From the NCBI GenBank assembly GCA_017514235.1, contig JAFWKK010000052.1, forward strand, positions 1 through 32,672: a stretch of DNA of 32,672 nt, written 5' to 3'. This document shows, in pieces, positions 8,475 to 15,916 of the stretch. Numbering within the stretch: the first letter of the stretch is position 1; the number at the start of each line of letters is the position of its first letter. A program made the translations under genes and the position numbers. Source of the stretch: Kiritimatiellia bacterium (GTDB taxonomy: Bacteria; Verrucomicrobiota; Kiritimatiellia; RFP12; UBA1067). The notes beneath the pieces are model-generated. The model worked only from the letters and a program-made list of their open reading frames with translations. It was not told the DNA's origin and made no database searches.

Positions 8475-9536
8475 TCACAGGCTTTCGCCGGGGACAAACC
8501 GCCAGAATATGCGCGGCGGTGCCGCACGACGACCCTCAAGAAGTTTTTGCACGTATTCCGCCACCGTGTCGCCATACGATACTGGATCGTTGTCGATTCT
8601 CGCCAGCGTAACGCCGGCGACCGGCTCGTTTCCGTTGTTCGAGTAGGTCACGACCTTGACATCTTTCGGTATGTGCAGCCCGCTTTCCATCAGCGCCGCT
8701 ATTCCGCCTTCGGCGATGTAGTCATCGTCGAAGAGAATCGCATCTGGCGGATGCGCGCGATGTGTCTTGTCCGCAAAGAAGGCGGCAACCATGTCATAAC
8801 CGCGTCGCTTCACTTCGCCAAGGTGCAGCGGCTTCTCGTTCTGCCATTTGCATAGCACGCGCCGCACTGCGATACCGGCTTCAAAGAGCTGGTTCTTGAA
8901 GCTGCGGTCCATCTTCCGTTCGATGTCGAACTCCAGCAGCGTCTTCACCTTGCGTTCACGCATCGTGCGAATCAATTCGGCAAAGCACGTCCTGAAATCC
9001 TCTCGGATCACCGCTCGGGCGTTGGGGAAATCTCGCATGTAACCGTTGAGGACGACATAAGGCAGGGAAAGCCTGTCGCAGACCTCGGCAACCTGCGACT
9101 GGTCGGTGATGAGAATCGCAAAATCAAGGCCGTTCGCGGCGGAACGCCTGACTTGAGACACGTCCAGCAAGCCATCCCTGTTCTGGTCTATGAAGATCGG
9201 CACAAAGTCCCAGCCCGCCCAGCGGAAGCGCTTGGCCATCTGTATGGCGAGCTTCTGGCGGAAATAGGAAGCGGACGTGTCAACGGCGATGAACGCTATG
9301 CGGCCATTCCACGCGCTTCGGGCGATTCCCGTAGCCACCGCCCCAATCCCCTGCTTCAGCGTAACGAACCCCTCGTCGCGAAGTCGCTGGAGCGCATGCC
9401 GCACGGCATACTCTCCCGCACCAAAGCGCCTTCTCAAGGCGCCGACGGACGGCAAGACGCCCTCGGCCTTGTAGCATCCGCCGCGCAGCTCTTCACGCAG
9501 AGCTTCGGCTATCTCCTCTGACACGATGCGCTTCAT
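8475..9536 (-). CDS. AraR-type transcriptional regulator: GntR winged helix + LacI/GalR-type sugar-binding domain
   Basis: The protein has 353 residues. Residues 1-70 form a GntR-family winged helix (LPSVGALRRRFGAGEYAVRHALQRLRDEGFVTLKQGIGAVAT). From about 78 on, the sequence follows the periplasmic-binding-protein-like effector domain of LacI/GalR regulators: RIAFIAVDT, LDFAILITDQ, PYVVLNGY, PDAILFDDDYIAEGGIAALMESGLHIPKDVKVVTYSN. The same combination is known from Bacillus AraR, where a sugar releases the repressor from DNA. The ATG at 9536 has CGGAAG about 8 nt upstream. Its position directly upstream of the exported glycosidase operon suggests that it senses a sugar released by those enzymes and controls the promoter at 8408-8437; ligand and sign of control are inference. 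Confidence 0.85.
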   Translation of the reverse strand: MKRIVSEEIAEALREELRGGCYKAEGVLPSVGALRRRFGAGEYAVRHALQRLRDEGFVTLKQGIGAVATGIARSAWNGRIAFIAVDTSASYFRQKLAIQMAKRFRWAGWDFVPIFIDQNRDGLLDVSQVRRSAANGLDFAILITDQSQVAEVCDRLSLPYVVLNGYMRDFPNARAVIREDFRTCFAELIRTMRERKVKTLLEFDIERKMDRSFKNQLFEAGIAVRRVLCKWQNEKPLHLGEVKRRGYDMVAAFFADKTHRAHPPDAILFDDDYIAEGGIAALMESGLHIPKDVKVVTYSNNGNEPVAGVTLARIDNDPVSYGDTVAEYVQKLLEGRRAAPPRIFWRFVPGESL

Positions 9537-9610
9537 GACATACTTCCGTCTTTATGCCTCGGTATCCAAACATGCCAATGTCACCGTTTCCAAGGCCTCT
9601 CCCGAAGCCG

Positions 9611-10192
9611 TCACGAAAGGGGGCATGCCCTGACGCACAGAGTCAGGTGTCCGATTGCCCTGCCGCTGAGCGGACGGCTCAGCGGAACCTTGACCTCTCG
9701 GCTTTCGCCCGCTGCGGGAAGCGCGTTCAGGTCGAGAACGCCCGTCGCAATCACCTTCGGCACGTCCTTCTCGTCCGCAATCGCGGCAAGCGCGCCAAAG
9801 GGCGAAGACAAAACGTCGGAATGGCGCGCCATCGTTCCAGCCAGAAAGTCCGCGCCCGCACCGGCCGCGTACTTCGCCGCGAAGCGCAGGAAGCGGCGGG
9901 CCTTCGACGCATTCATCGGCTCAGTTATCGACACGGCAAAGCCGCAGCGGTCCTCCACCTCTTCGCGAAAGACGACGCGCTTCGTCCATGGTTCGGACGT
10001 GAAGTCGCACCGGCCCGTCTTGAATACCATCTCTCGGGCGACGGACCTGCGCGGCACGGACGGCCTCGGCCAGACGATGTCCACAAGCCCGATGTTATGG
10101 CTCACCGGAAGCCCTTTCTCGGCAAAGCCCTTCAGCTCAGACCTTACAAGCAGCACCTCAAGACTGACCTTGACCTTACTTGCCGTTGCCAT
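9611..10192 (-). CDS. Conserved-looking protein of unknown function, 193 aa
   Basis: I do not recognise this protein. From the ATG at 10192 it has 193 residues, beginning MATASKVKVSLEVLL and ending CVRACPLS. It has no signal peptide, no membrane segment and no motif I can name. The N-terminal half is beta-rich (KVKVSLEVLLVRSELKGFAEKGLPVSHNIGLVDIVW), and the middle holds an alanine-rich helical part (NASKARRFLRFAAKYAAGAGADFLAGTMA). The frame is open further upstream to 10276, but that part overlaps mnmA; starting at 10192 leaves only a 17-bp overlap with the mnmA stop, typical of a coupled gene. It is the last gene of the ruvA-hydE-mnmA run. A 74-bp gap with no obvious hairpin separates it from the regulator gene. 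Confidence 0.65.
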   Translation of the reverse strand: MATASKVKVSLEVLLVRSELKGFAEKGLPVSHNIGLVDIVWPRPSVPRRSVAREMVFKTGRCDFTSEPWTKRVVFREEVEDRCGFAVSITEPMNASKARRFLRFAAKYAAGAGADFLAGTMARHSDVLSSPFGALAAIADEKDVPKVIATGVLDLNALPAAGESREVKVPLSRPLSGRAIGHLTLCVRACPLS

Positions 10193-11300
10193 ATGGCCGC
10201 CCCCTTTCGCCAGCACCTTCCGCAGAACATTCATCCGCCGGCACGATGACGCCGCCGCAAAGAACCTCGTCGTCACGGTACATGACCGCCGACTGCCCTG
10301 GCGCGACGCCGACGAACCCCTCGGCGCGGCGGCAGACCCCGCCGCCGGAGCCGTCTGGCTCGAACGTCGCGCCGCAAAGCGGCTCGCCGGTGGACCTGAT
10401 CTTCACGCCGCAGTCGAACGGCTCCGCCGCCGGAGCAAGGGACGCCCACCGCACGTCCGCCACGCGGAACTCCGTGCACACCAGCTCGTCCCTGCGTCCC
10501 ACGACGACTTCGTTCCTGCAGGCATCGATCCTTACGACAAAATACGGCACGCCCCCTTCGGCGAACCCAAGCCCGCGCCGCTGGCCTATGGTGAAATGCC
10601 AGAACCCGTTGTGGCGCGCAACGCGGCGTCCGTCGGTCGTGACGACATCCCCCGGACGGTCGGCCATGCCGATCAGCTCGTCGCGGTCGCCGGAATAGAA
10701 GTCTTGCGAGTCGGGACGCTCTGCCACCTCAAGCCCGGCTTCGGCCGCCAGCTCCCGAACATCGCGCTTCTCCATGCCGCCAAGCGGAAACACCTGCCTC
10801 GCAAGCTGCTCCTGCGAAAGACGGTAGAGGAAATAGCTCTGGTCCTTGCGGAGATCGACTGCGCGAAGAAGCGCCATGCGTCCGCCGCGTGCGGCGACGC
10901 GCGCGTAATGGCCTGTCGCGAAGCGGTCGAAGCGTATGCCTGACGCCGCCGCCATCTCCGGCAGGAGCCCGAACTTGATGCGCGCGTTGCATACGACACA
11001 TGGATTCGGCGTAAGCCCTGCCCGGCTCGTCTCTCGGAAGTAGGAGACGATTTCCCGTTCGTATGCGTCGGCGCAGTCAAGGACATGGTACTCGATGCCG
11101 ATACGCTTCGCGAACGCGGAGGCGGCGGCGATGTCATCGGACTCTCCAGGCCCGAAGCATGCGTCGCGCGCCCCGCCGGCATACCGGCCCTCCTTCCAAA
11201 GGCGCATCGTCAGGCCGACGACGTCATGCCCGGCGCGCTTCATCAGCAGGGCGGCCACACTCGAATCGACTCCGCCCGAAAGCCCGACAGCGACCCTCAC
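10176..11300 (-). CDS. mnmA: tRNA-specific 2-thiouridylase MnmA, CxxC variant
   Basis: MnmA installs sulfur at C2 of U34 in tRNAs for Lys, Glu and Gln. The protein has 374 residues from a GTG at 11300, whose GTGA overlaps the TGA of hydE; GGGAGG lies 6 nt upstream. The ATP-pyrophosphatase loop is SGGVDSS at 8-14. Further family signatures are TPNPCVVCN at 97-105, FATGHYARV near 128-135 and KDQSYFLYRLSQ near 152-163. In E. coli MnmA the active site uses Asp99, Cys102 and Cys199. Here Asp99 is replaced by Cys (C101-x-x-C104), and the segment normally carrying Cys199 (DS-x-x-x-C) reads DSQDFY, so that cysteine is Tyr202. The enzyme therefore probably uses a different cysteine set, perhaps holding an iron-sulfur cluster; this is inference. 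The family assignment is firm. Confidence 0.93.
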   Translation of the reverse strand: MRVAVGLSGGVDSSVAALLMKRAGHDVVGLTMRLWKEGRYAGGARDACFGPGESDDIAAASAFAKRIGIEYHVLDCADAYEREIVSYFRETSRAGLTPNPCVVCNARIKFGLLPEMAAASGIRFDRFATGHYARVAARGGRMALLRAVDLRKDQSYFLYRLSQEQLARQVFPLGGMEKRDVRELAAEAGLEVAERPDSQDFYSGDRDELIGMADRPGDVVTTDGRRVARHNGFWHFTIGQRRGLGFAEGGVPYFVVRIDACRNEVVVGRRDELVCTEFRVADVRWASLAPAAEPFDCGVKIRSTGEPLCGATFEPDGSGGGVCRRAEGFVGVAPGQSAVMYRDDEVLCGGVIVPADECSAEGAGERGRPYGNGK

Positions 11301-12412
11301 GGCTCGCCTCCCTTCGCTGCCATGCGCCGCCGGTAGTGGAGGCTGTCCCCGCTCCGCCCGGAAACTATCGTCTCGCCGATTGACGCGAGACGCCGCTCCA
11401 GGCAGCCGCGGCACCGTCCGGACGGCTCGTCCAGACACGGCTTGTTCGCGTAAAGCTTGTAGAGACGACGATGTTCGACGTCCGTCACGTTCGGCATTAC
11501 GACGTTCGCCCCCGCCAGCACGCCGCGCTCACGCCCGTCAGGAGCCAGCGCCTGCAACGCCGTCGCGGCGGCGATGTTCACGTCGTGCAGGTAAAGGCGC
11601 GTCACGGCGATCATCTTCAGCCCGAGAAGGAGCCGCGCCTTTGGATCCATCGGCTCGCCGGCAAGCGGCGTGTCGGGGTGTGGTATGAACGGACCCATTC
11701 CGATCATGTCCACGTCCATGTCGGCGAAGAACCTGATGTCGTCGGCAAGGTCCTCCGCCGTCTGCCCGGGGAGTCCGCACATCACGCCAGTGCCGACCTG
11801 ATAGCCGCACCGGCGGAGGGCGCGAAGGCACTCCACGCGGCGGGCCCAGCTGTGGTCCGCAGGATGAAGCCGTCCGTACAGGGCCTCGCTTGACGTCTCG
11901 ATGCGCAGCAGGTAGCGCACGGCTCCAGCCTCCCTCCAGCGGCGGTACGTCTCTTCGGATTGCTCGCCGAGCGACAGCGTTACGCCAAGGCCTAGCGGCG
12001 CAATCCGCCGCAGCGTCTCCTCCACCAGGCGCGTCTGGTCCTCGCTCTCGATTTCACCGGACTGGACGACGAGCGAGTCATAGCCCTGTGCGGCGGCGGC
12101 TTCGGCGAGGCGCACGATCTCGTCCGCCCCGAGACGGTAGCGCGTTACGGAGCCGTTCGACCTGCGTATGCCGCAATAGAAGCAATCCTTCTCGCAGACG
12201 TTGCCGACCTCAAGGAGTCCGCGCAGCGCAACCCCGTGTCCGCAGACAGCAACCTTCACGGAACGCGCGGCGGCGAAAAGCGCCCCGACCTCCTCCTCGC
12301 CTTCGAGAGAAAGTAGTGCGGCCATTTCCCCGCGTCCGAGCGCACGCGGACTGGCGACGGCACGTGCAAGCACGTCGCATTGGTTTCCCGGTGCAGTCAC
12401 GGCGTCAGGCAT
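11297..12412 (-). CDS. hydE: [FeFe]-hydrogenase maturase HydE (radical SAM)
   Basis: HydE is a radical SAM enzyme that, with HydF and HydG, builds the active-site H-cluster of [FeFe] hydrogenase. The protein has 371 residues, close to the family norm of about 350. The radical SAM cluster motif is CEKDCFYC, with C73, C77 and C80. HydE signatures follow in order: LSLGEQSEETYRRWREAG near 147-163, RYLLRIETSS near 166, GVMCGLPGQT near 209-218, GMGPFIPHPDTPL near 238-250 and GANVVMPN near 301-308. C326, C334 and C337 have the same spacing as the cysteines of the second cluster in Thermotoga HydE. It starts 21 nt after ruvA and overlaps mnmA by 4 nt. Neither hydF, hydG nor a hydrogenase gene is in the window. 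PylB and BioB are alternatives, but the motifs above fit HydE better. Confidence 0.9.
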   Translation of the reverse strand: MPDAVTAPGNQCDVLARAVASPRALGRGEMAALLSLEGEEEVGALFAAARSVKVAVCGHGVALRGLLEVGNVCEKDCFYCGIRRSNGSVTRYRLGADEIVRLAEAAAAQGYDSLVVQSGEIESEDQTRLVEETLRRIAPLGLGVTLSLGEQSEETYRRWREAGAVRYLLRIETSSEALYGRLHPADHSWARRVECLRALRRCGYQVGTGVMCGLPGQTAEDLADDIRFFADMDVDMIGMGPFIPHPDTPLAGEPMDPKARLLLGLKMIAVTRLYLHDVNIAAATALQALAPDGRERGVLAGANVVMPNVTDVEHRRLYKLYANKPCLDEPSGRCRGCLERRLASIGETIVSGRSGDSLHYRRRMAAKGGEP

Positions 12413-12433
12413 GTTTGCAGACCACGGTCGCCG

Positions 12434-13021
12434 TCACCGCCCGGCGAGAGCCTGCTTGATGACCTGTTCGACCGTCTCCAGCTTGGGATTCTTCGCCACT
12501 ACGTCGGCGACCATCTTCGAGGACGTCTCCTCGTTAAAGCCAAGTGCCCGAAGGGCGGACACCGCATCACGTAGCATCGGCTCGGCTGCCCCCGCACCGC
12601 CAGACCTGCGGGCGGCAAAAGCGTTCACCTTGTCGCGCAGCTCGATGCAAATCTTCTCGGCCGTCTTCTTTCCTATGCCCTTGATTGCGGAAATGCGCTT
12701 CGCGTCACCGCCGGCGATTGCCAAGGCCAGTTCGCCGATGGAGGAGCCGGAGAGTATGGCGATCGCAATCCTGGGACCGACGCCACTCACGCCCGTCAGC
12801 TTGCCGAACATCTCGCGCTCGTCTTCCGTCGCAAACCCGAACAGCACTTCGTCGTCCTCGCGGACGCAATGGGCGGTCAGCAGACGGACGTTTTCGCCCT
12901 CGTGCGGCAACCGCTCGTAGGTTGAAAGCGGAATAAGGATCTCGTAGCCAACGCCGGCCGCTTCGATCACGACCCGTGTCGGCTCCTTCTCCGCCAGCAC
13001 ACCCCTCACATATGCAATCAT
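12434..13021 (-). CDS. ruvA: Holliday junction branch migration complex subunit RuvA
   Basis: RuvA binds Holliday junctions and loads the RuvB helicase during recombination and repair. The 195-residue length is normal. The N-terminal OB-fold starts MIAYVRGVLAEK; two helix-hairpin-helix motifs follow (LTGVSGVGPRIAIAILS near 76-92 and AIKGIGKKTAEKICIELRDK near 112-131). The C-terminal RuvB-binding domain shows ALRALGFNEET. The ATG at 13021 lies only 8 nt downstream of a TGATATAAT box, so its mRNA may have almost no leader and no Shine-Dalgarno. It heads the run ruvA-hydE-mnmA-193-aa protein. ruvB and ruvC are not in the window. Confidence 0.97.
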   Translation of the reverse strand: MIAYVRGVLAEKEPTRVVIEAAGVGYEILIPLSTYERLPHEGENVRLLTAHCVREDDEVLFGFATEDEREMFGKLTGVSGVGPRIAIAILSGSSIGELALAIAGGDAKRISAIKGIGKKTAEKICIELRDKVNAFAARRSGGAGAAEPMLRDAVSALRALGFNEETSSKMVADVVAKNPKLETVEQVIKQALAGR

Positions 13022-13029
13022 TGCCAGCT

Positions 13030-13038
13030 ATTATATCA
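13030..13038 (-). promoter_or_regulatory. Extended -10 box of ruvA, nearly leaderless
   Basis: Minus-strand TGATATAAT ends 8 nt before the ruvA ATG. With the usual 6-8 nt from -10 to start point, transcription would begin within about two bases of the ATG. No good -35 box is seen; the TG extension may compensate. The box sits 10 bp beyond the stop of the GH127 gene. Confidence 0.7.
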
Positions 13039-13047
13039 TATTTGCGA

Positions 13048-14958
13048 CTACGGCTTCAGCGGCAGCCAGGTCTGTATCCGCTTGCCGTGCCATCCGTTCA
13101 CCGACGCGTAATCGCACATCGTTATTTCGCCAGTCTCCGTTGGCACGCGGAACTCCAGCCGATGCCCCGGGAACGCTGGAGCGACTCGCCTTACCGCCAC
13201 GAGGCCGTCGGCGTCTGCCTTCACGGCGACCGGCTCGGAGTAGGCGGCGTCGGTGTTTTCATCGCGAGCCAGCACGATCGGCCCCCACACTACCGCCTGG
13301 AATCCGTCCCCCGCCCTGTTCGCGCCATGCGGCGCCATCAGCCGCCGCGCCCTGAAGCCGAACGACACCGCCACCACGTCACCCTTGCGCCACTTGCGCG
13401 ACAACTCGAGATAGCGGCCCGGCGCGACATCGCCGACGCTCGTGCCGTTGACGCTGACCGCCGTATTCTCGCTCCACGCCGGAATCCGCAGCGAGACGGC
13501 GAACGCCTCCTCGCGCTCCGGCTCAACTGTCACGCGCCAGCCGCCGTCATCCAGAAGGTCGCCGGCGGCGACAAGCCGAACCTCGCCTCCCGAGGCGGTC
13601 CGCGCCACCGACGTGCCGGCATTGTAGAGGTTCACCGCAGGTCCCTTCTCCGTCTGCATCACCGCGACGAACGGAATGTACGCAAGGCCCATCGGACCGT
13701 TCAGGTTGCAGCATGTGACGGGCCCCGACGGGAACTTCCAGCCCCAGCCCTTGTTCGTGACCTTCTCGCCGTTCAGCAGGTTTACGTAGCTGAACCCGTC
13801 GCCTTCCGGCTTCATCGCACCGAGAAGGCCGTTGTAGACATACCGCTCGATGGCGTCAGCAGCCCGTGCATCGCCCGTAAGGCGCAGCACCTGGCTGGCG
13901 TACTTCATCCACGTGACGCCCGTGCACGTCTCCATCATGCGCTTCATGTCGGGGTTCGTCTGCTCCGCCGCCGTGTTGTCCCACGCCTCGCCCATCACCT
14001 TCGGGTGATACGGCTGGTCGCCGCCGCCGTTGCCTACGATCGTAAGCTCCCTCTCCAGCACCAGGTCGAAGTAGTTGCGCACGGCCCGCCCCACGCGTAC
14101 GTCGCCGGTGGCGCGGAAATACTCGGCCAGCCCTTCAAAGTAGCTCGTTGTCTCGTACGCCTTCGGGTACGCGCCGCCCATCAGGTGCGGCGGCACCATG
14201 TCGTGCGCCATCTGAACCAGGTCCGACCCCTTCGCGCCGCCGCACTCCACGAGATATCTCGCGAAGTCAAGGCACTGGGCGTCTCCCGCAAGCCGCCAGA
14301 GCCGCATGAATGGCTCCAGCAGCGTGGACGACTCGACGTGATTGGCGCTCCAGCCGGCATCGCGCACGTCCATCTTCGGCGCAGGGCCGACTTGCTCCAT
14401 GATGCACTTCGCCTGCCTTTCAAGCGACGCCAGGACCGCCGGGTCTCGCTCAACCCACTCGTAATAGTCCTCCATGCCCAGCATCACGTACTTGCGCTCC
14501 CACAGGTCGCCGCAGTCCGGCTTGGTAACGCCGTCGCCGCCTGCCGGCTGCCTCTCCACAGGCACGCAGCTGACGGAACCGTTGGAACGCTCCGTGGCGA
14601 GAATGTCCTTCACGGCGGACTCAAGTATCGCCTTCAGCTCCGGGTCAGGCGAATGGCGGTACTGCATGGCGCCGGACCGCACGAACTTGCCCCACATCTC
14701 GCCAAGCGCGAACTTCGGACGCCCCTTGCTGAAGAACCCTGCGAACTCATGGTAGGGCACGTTGCCCTTGTGCCAGCGCGCGATGCTTTTTGCAACAGGC
14801 GCCGCCAAACCGCCGGAAAGCTTCACAGCTCCCGGCGGCAGCGGCGCCATCTTGTCTTCATTTTGGCCGACAGCAACGCCTGCTGAGACGCCTCGGCAGG
14901 CCGGCGCGATGCAGGCGCATGCCACAAAGAGCGCAGTTGCTGCGGCTTTCAGGCTCAT
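13048..14958 (-). CDS. Secreted GH127-type beta-L-arabinofuranosidase
   Basis: The protein has 636 residues with an N-terminal export signal (MSLKAAATALFVACACIAPAC; the APAC could act as a weak lipobox). The body follows glycoside hydrolase family 127 (formerly DUF1680), an alpha/alpha barrel plus beta-sandwich enzyme that removes terminal beta-L-arabinofuranose. The family's zinc and catalytic residues, known from Bifidobacterium HypBA1 as E338, C340, C417 and C418, correspond well to METCTG (E343, C345) and VTCCNLNG (C416, C417). Other signatures are GSDLVQMAHD, AAEQTNPD and RYVYNGLLGAM. The related family GH146 is an alternative. The ATG at 14958 is 4 nt after the stop of the lipoprotein gene, so it is translationally coupled and probably ends the fhs-pilus-lipoprotein run. 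A free-standing arabinofuranosidase here would supplement the exported glycosidases on the left. Confidence 0.88.
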   Translation of the reverse strand: MSLKAAATALFVACACIAPACRGVSAGVAVGQNEDKMAPLPPGAVKLSGGLAAPVAKSIARWHKGNVPYHEFAGFFSKGRPKFALGEMWGKFVRSGAMQYRHSPDPELKAILESAVKDILATERSNGSVSCVPVERQPAGGDGVTKPDCGDLWERKYVMLGMEDYYEWVERDPAVLASLERQAKCIMEQVGPAPKMDVRDAGWSANHVESSTLLEPFMRLWRLAGDAQCLDFARYLVECGGAKGSDLVQMAHDMVPPHLMGGAYPKAYETTSYFEGLAEYFRATGDVRVGRAVRNYFDLVLERELTIVGNGGGDQPYHPKVMGEAWDNTAAEQTNPDMKRMMETCTGVTWMKYASQVLRLTGDARAADAIERYVYNGLLGAMKPEGDGFSYVNLLNGEKVTNKGWGWKFPSGPVTCCNLNGPMGLAYIPFVAVMQTEKGPAVNLYNAGTSVARTASGGEVRLVAAGDLLDDGGWRVTVEPEREEAFAVSLRIPAWSENTAVSVNGTSVGDVAPGRYLELSRKWRKGDVVAVSFGFRARRLMAPHGANRAGDGFQAVVWGPIVLARDENTDAAYSEPVAVKADADGLVAVRRVAPAFPGHRLEFRVPTETGEITMCDYASVNGWHGKRIQTWLPLKP

Positions 14959-14962
14959 GCCG

Positions 14963-15370
14963 TCATTTCAGCACGGTGCATGTGGTCTTCAGCACCGTGC
15001 GTCGCACGATGAAAAGGCTCCAAAAGTGCCAGCTCTCCGACTCGGTAACTAGGTTCACGACCTTGTTGGAACCCAGTTCGCGAAGCGCAGCGCGCACCGA
15101 AGCGAGGTTCTCGTCGAGCGTGCAGCGGTCCTCGAACCACGTGGCGTTACGGCTGGGACGGCTGGCGTACGGGCCCGTCTTCCATGTCGTGCCCGACTCT
15201 ATCGGCAACACGCCGAACAGCGAATAAGACACGTTCATCACGTCGACCGAGGCGATCGGAGTCTCGCCGCCGTCTGTCTTGCAGGCGGCGGTGACGCGGC
15301 CAATGTCGGTGTAAGAGCTGCACCCCGCAATGGCGGCAGCAAGCAACGGCAGGACGAATGCTTTCTTCAT
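14963..15370 (-). CDS. Small lipoprotein of unknown function (second of a paralogous pair)
   Basis: The protein has 135 residues. The signal and lipobox are clear: MKKAFVLPLLAAAIAGCSS, with C17 as the lipidated cysteine. After it come a short linker, then SYSLFGVLPIESGTTWKTGP, an alpha-helical part (DENLASVRAALRELGSNKVVNLVTE) and a hydrophobic, beta-rich end (WHFWSLFIVRRTVLKTTCTVLK). This order matches the neighbour at 15367-15837, so the two look like diverged tandem copies. Its ATG at 15370 overlaps that neighbour's stop by 4 nt. The general pattern resembles small TRL-like lipoproteins, but I cannot name a function. Confidence 0.8.
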   Translation of the reverse strand: MKKAFVLPLLAAAIAGCSSYTDIGRVTAACKTDGGETPIASVDVMNVSYSLFGVLPIESGTTWKTGPYASRPSRNATWFEDRCTLDENLASVRAALRELGSNKVVNLVTESESWHFWSLFIVRRTVLKTTCTVLK

Positions 15371-15837
15371 TTCTCAACCTTTCCCTTTGCGTTTCGCTCG
15401 GCACGCGGGCAGAGCACTCCGGAATACGTGATCGAACGGTAGGCCAGCAAGGTGCTTGCCCAGTCAGTCAAGTCAAAGAACCCGACTTTGCACTCGTTCT
15501 TGTCGTTGATGACGATGTCCACGAGATCGCAACCGCGGCTGTCCGCATAGCGGCAGAGGGCCGCCATCATCTTTTTGCCGGCAAGGTTGTCCGTGAACAA
15601 CTCGGCTCCGCCATCCACGCCGTTCGCACCGGGAACCCACTCCATGCAGCCGGAAACCATTGGTATGCAATGGAAAAGGTATATGCCTCCGTTGGACACC
15701 ATTATCGCCCGGTCGGCCCTTCCCCCTGCGCCCTTCACGTCCACTCCTGCGAGCGTGCCCGGTGACGAAATGTGCACCGTGGCGCAGCCAGACGCCGCGG
15801 CTAGCGCTAGCGCTGCGAGCATTGTCTTTATCTTCAT
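15367..15837 (-). CDS. Small lipoprotein of unknown function (first of a paralogous pair)
   Basis: The protein has 156 residues with a clear lipobox: MKIKTMLAALALAAASGCAT, cysteine at 18. The mature part shows GGIYLFHCIPMVSGCMEW, a helical segment around KKMMAALCRYADSRGCDLVDIVI and a final hydrophobic stretch (DWASTLLAYRSITYSGVLCPRAE). It is parallel in layout to the next gene. The ATG at 15837 overlaps the stop of a possible 9-codon leader ORF (15834-15863). It follows tadB after 79 bp and could belong to the same transcript, but a link to pilus assembly is not shown. Confidence 0.8.
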   Translation of the reverse strand: MKIKTMLAALALAAASGCATVHISSPGTLAGVDVKGAGGRADRAIMVSNGGIYLFHCIPMVSGCMEWVPGANGVDGGAELFTDNLAGKKMMAALCRYADSRGCDLVDIVINDKNECKVGFFDLTDWASTLLAYRSITYSGVLCPRAERNAKGKVEK

Positions 15838-15863
15838 CGTTTCATTTTTCCTTTCTTTGTCAT
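15834..15863 (-). CDS. Possible 9-codon leader ORF before the lipoprotein pair
   Basis: ATG at 15863 encodes MTKKGKMKR and then TGA. An AAAGGAG lies 7 nt upstream of this ATG, better placed than any Shine-Dalgarno of the lipoprotein gene itself. The TGA overlaps the lipoprotein ATG as ATGA. This could deliver ribosomes by translational coupling. It may also be chance in an A-rich leader. Confidence 0.3.
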   Translation of the reverse strand: MTKKGKMKR

Positions 15864-15916
15864 TTCATTTCTCCTTTGATTTCCTGATGTCTTGCCTGCC
15901 TTTGTCCGCACTCGCG

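Noticed and set aside
8345-8575. 77-codon N-terminal extension of the surface protein
   Set aside because: It would put the signal peptide inside the protein and overlap the regulator gene. The ATG at 8344 has a Shine-Dalgarno and a signal peptide.
12976-14886. Plus-strand open frame of 636 codons
   Set aside because: It is antisense to the GH127 gene, whose catalytic motifs are intact. GC-rich third positions explain the missing stops.
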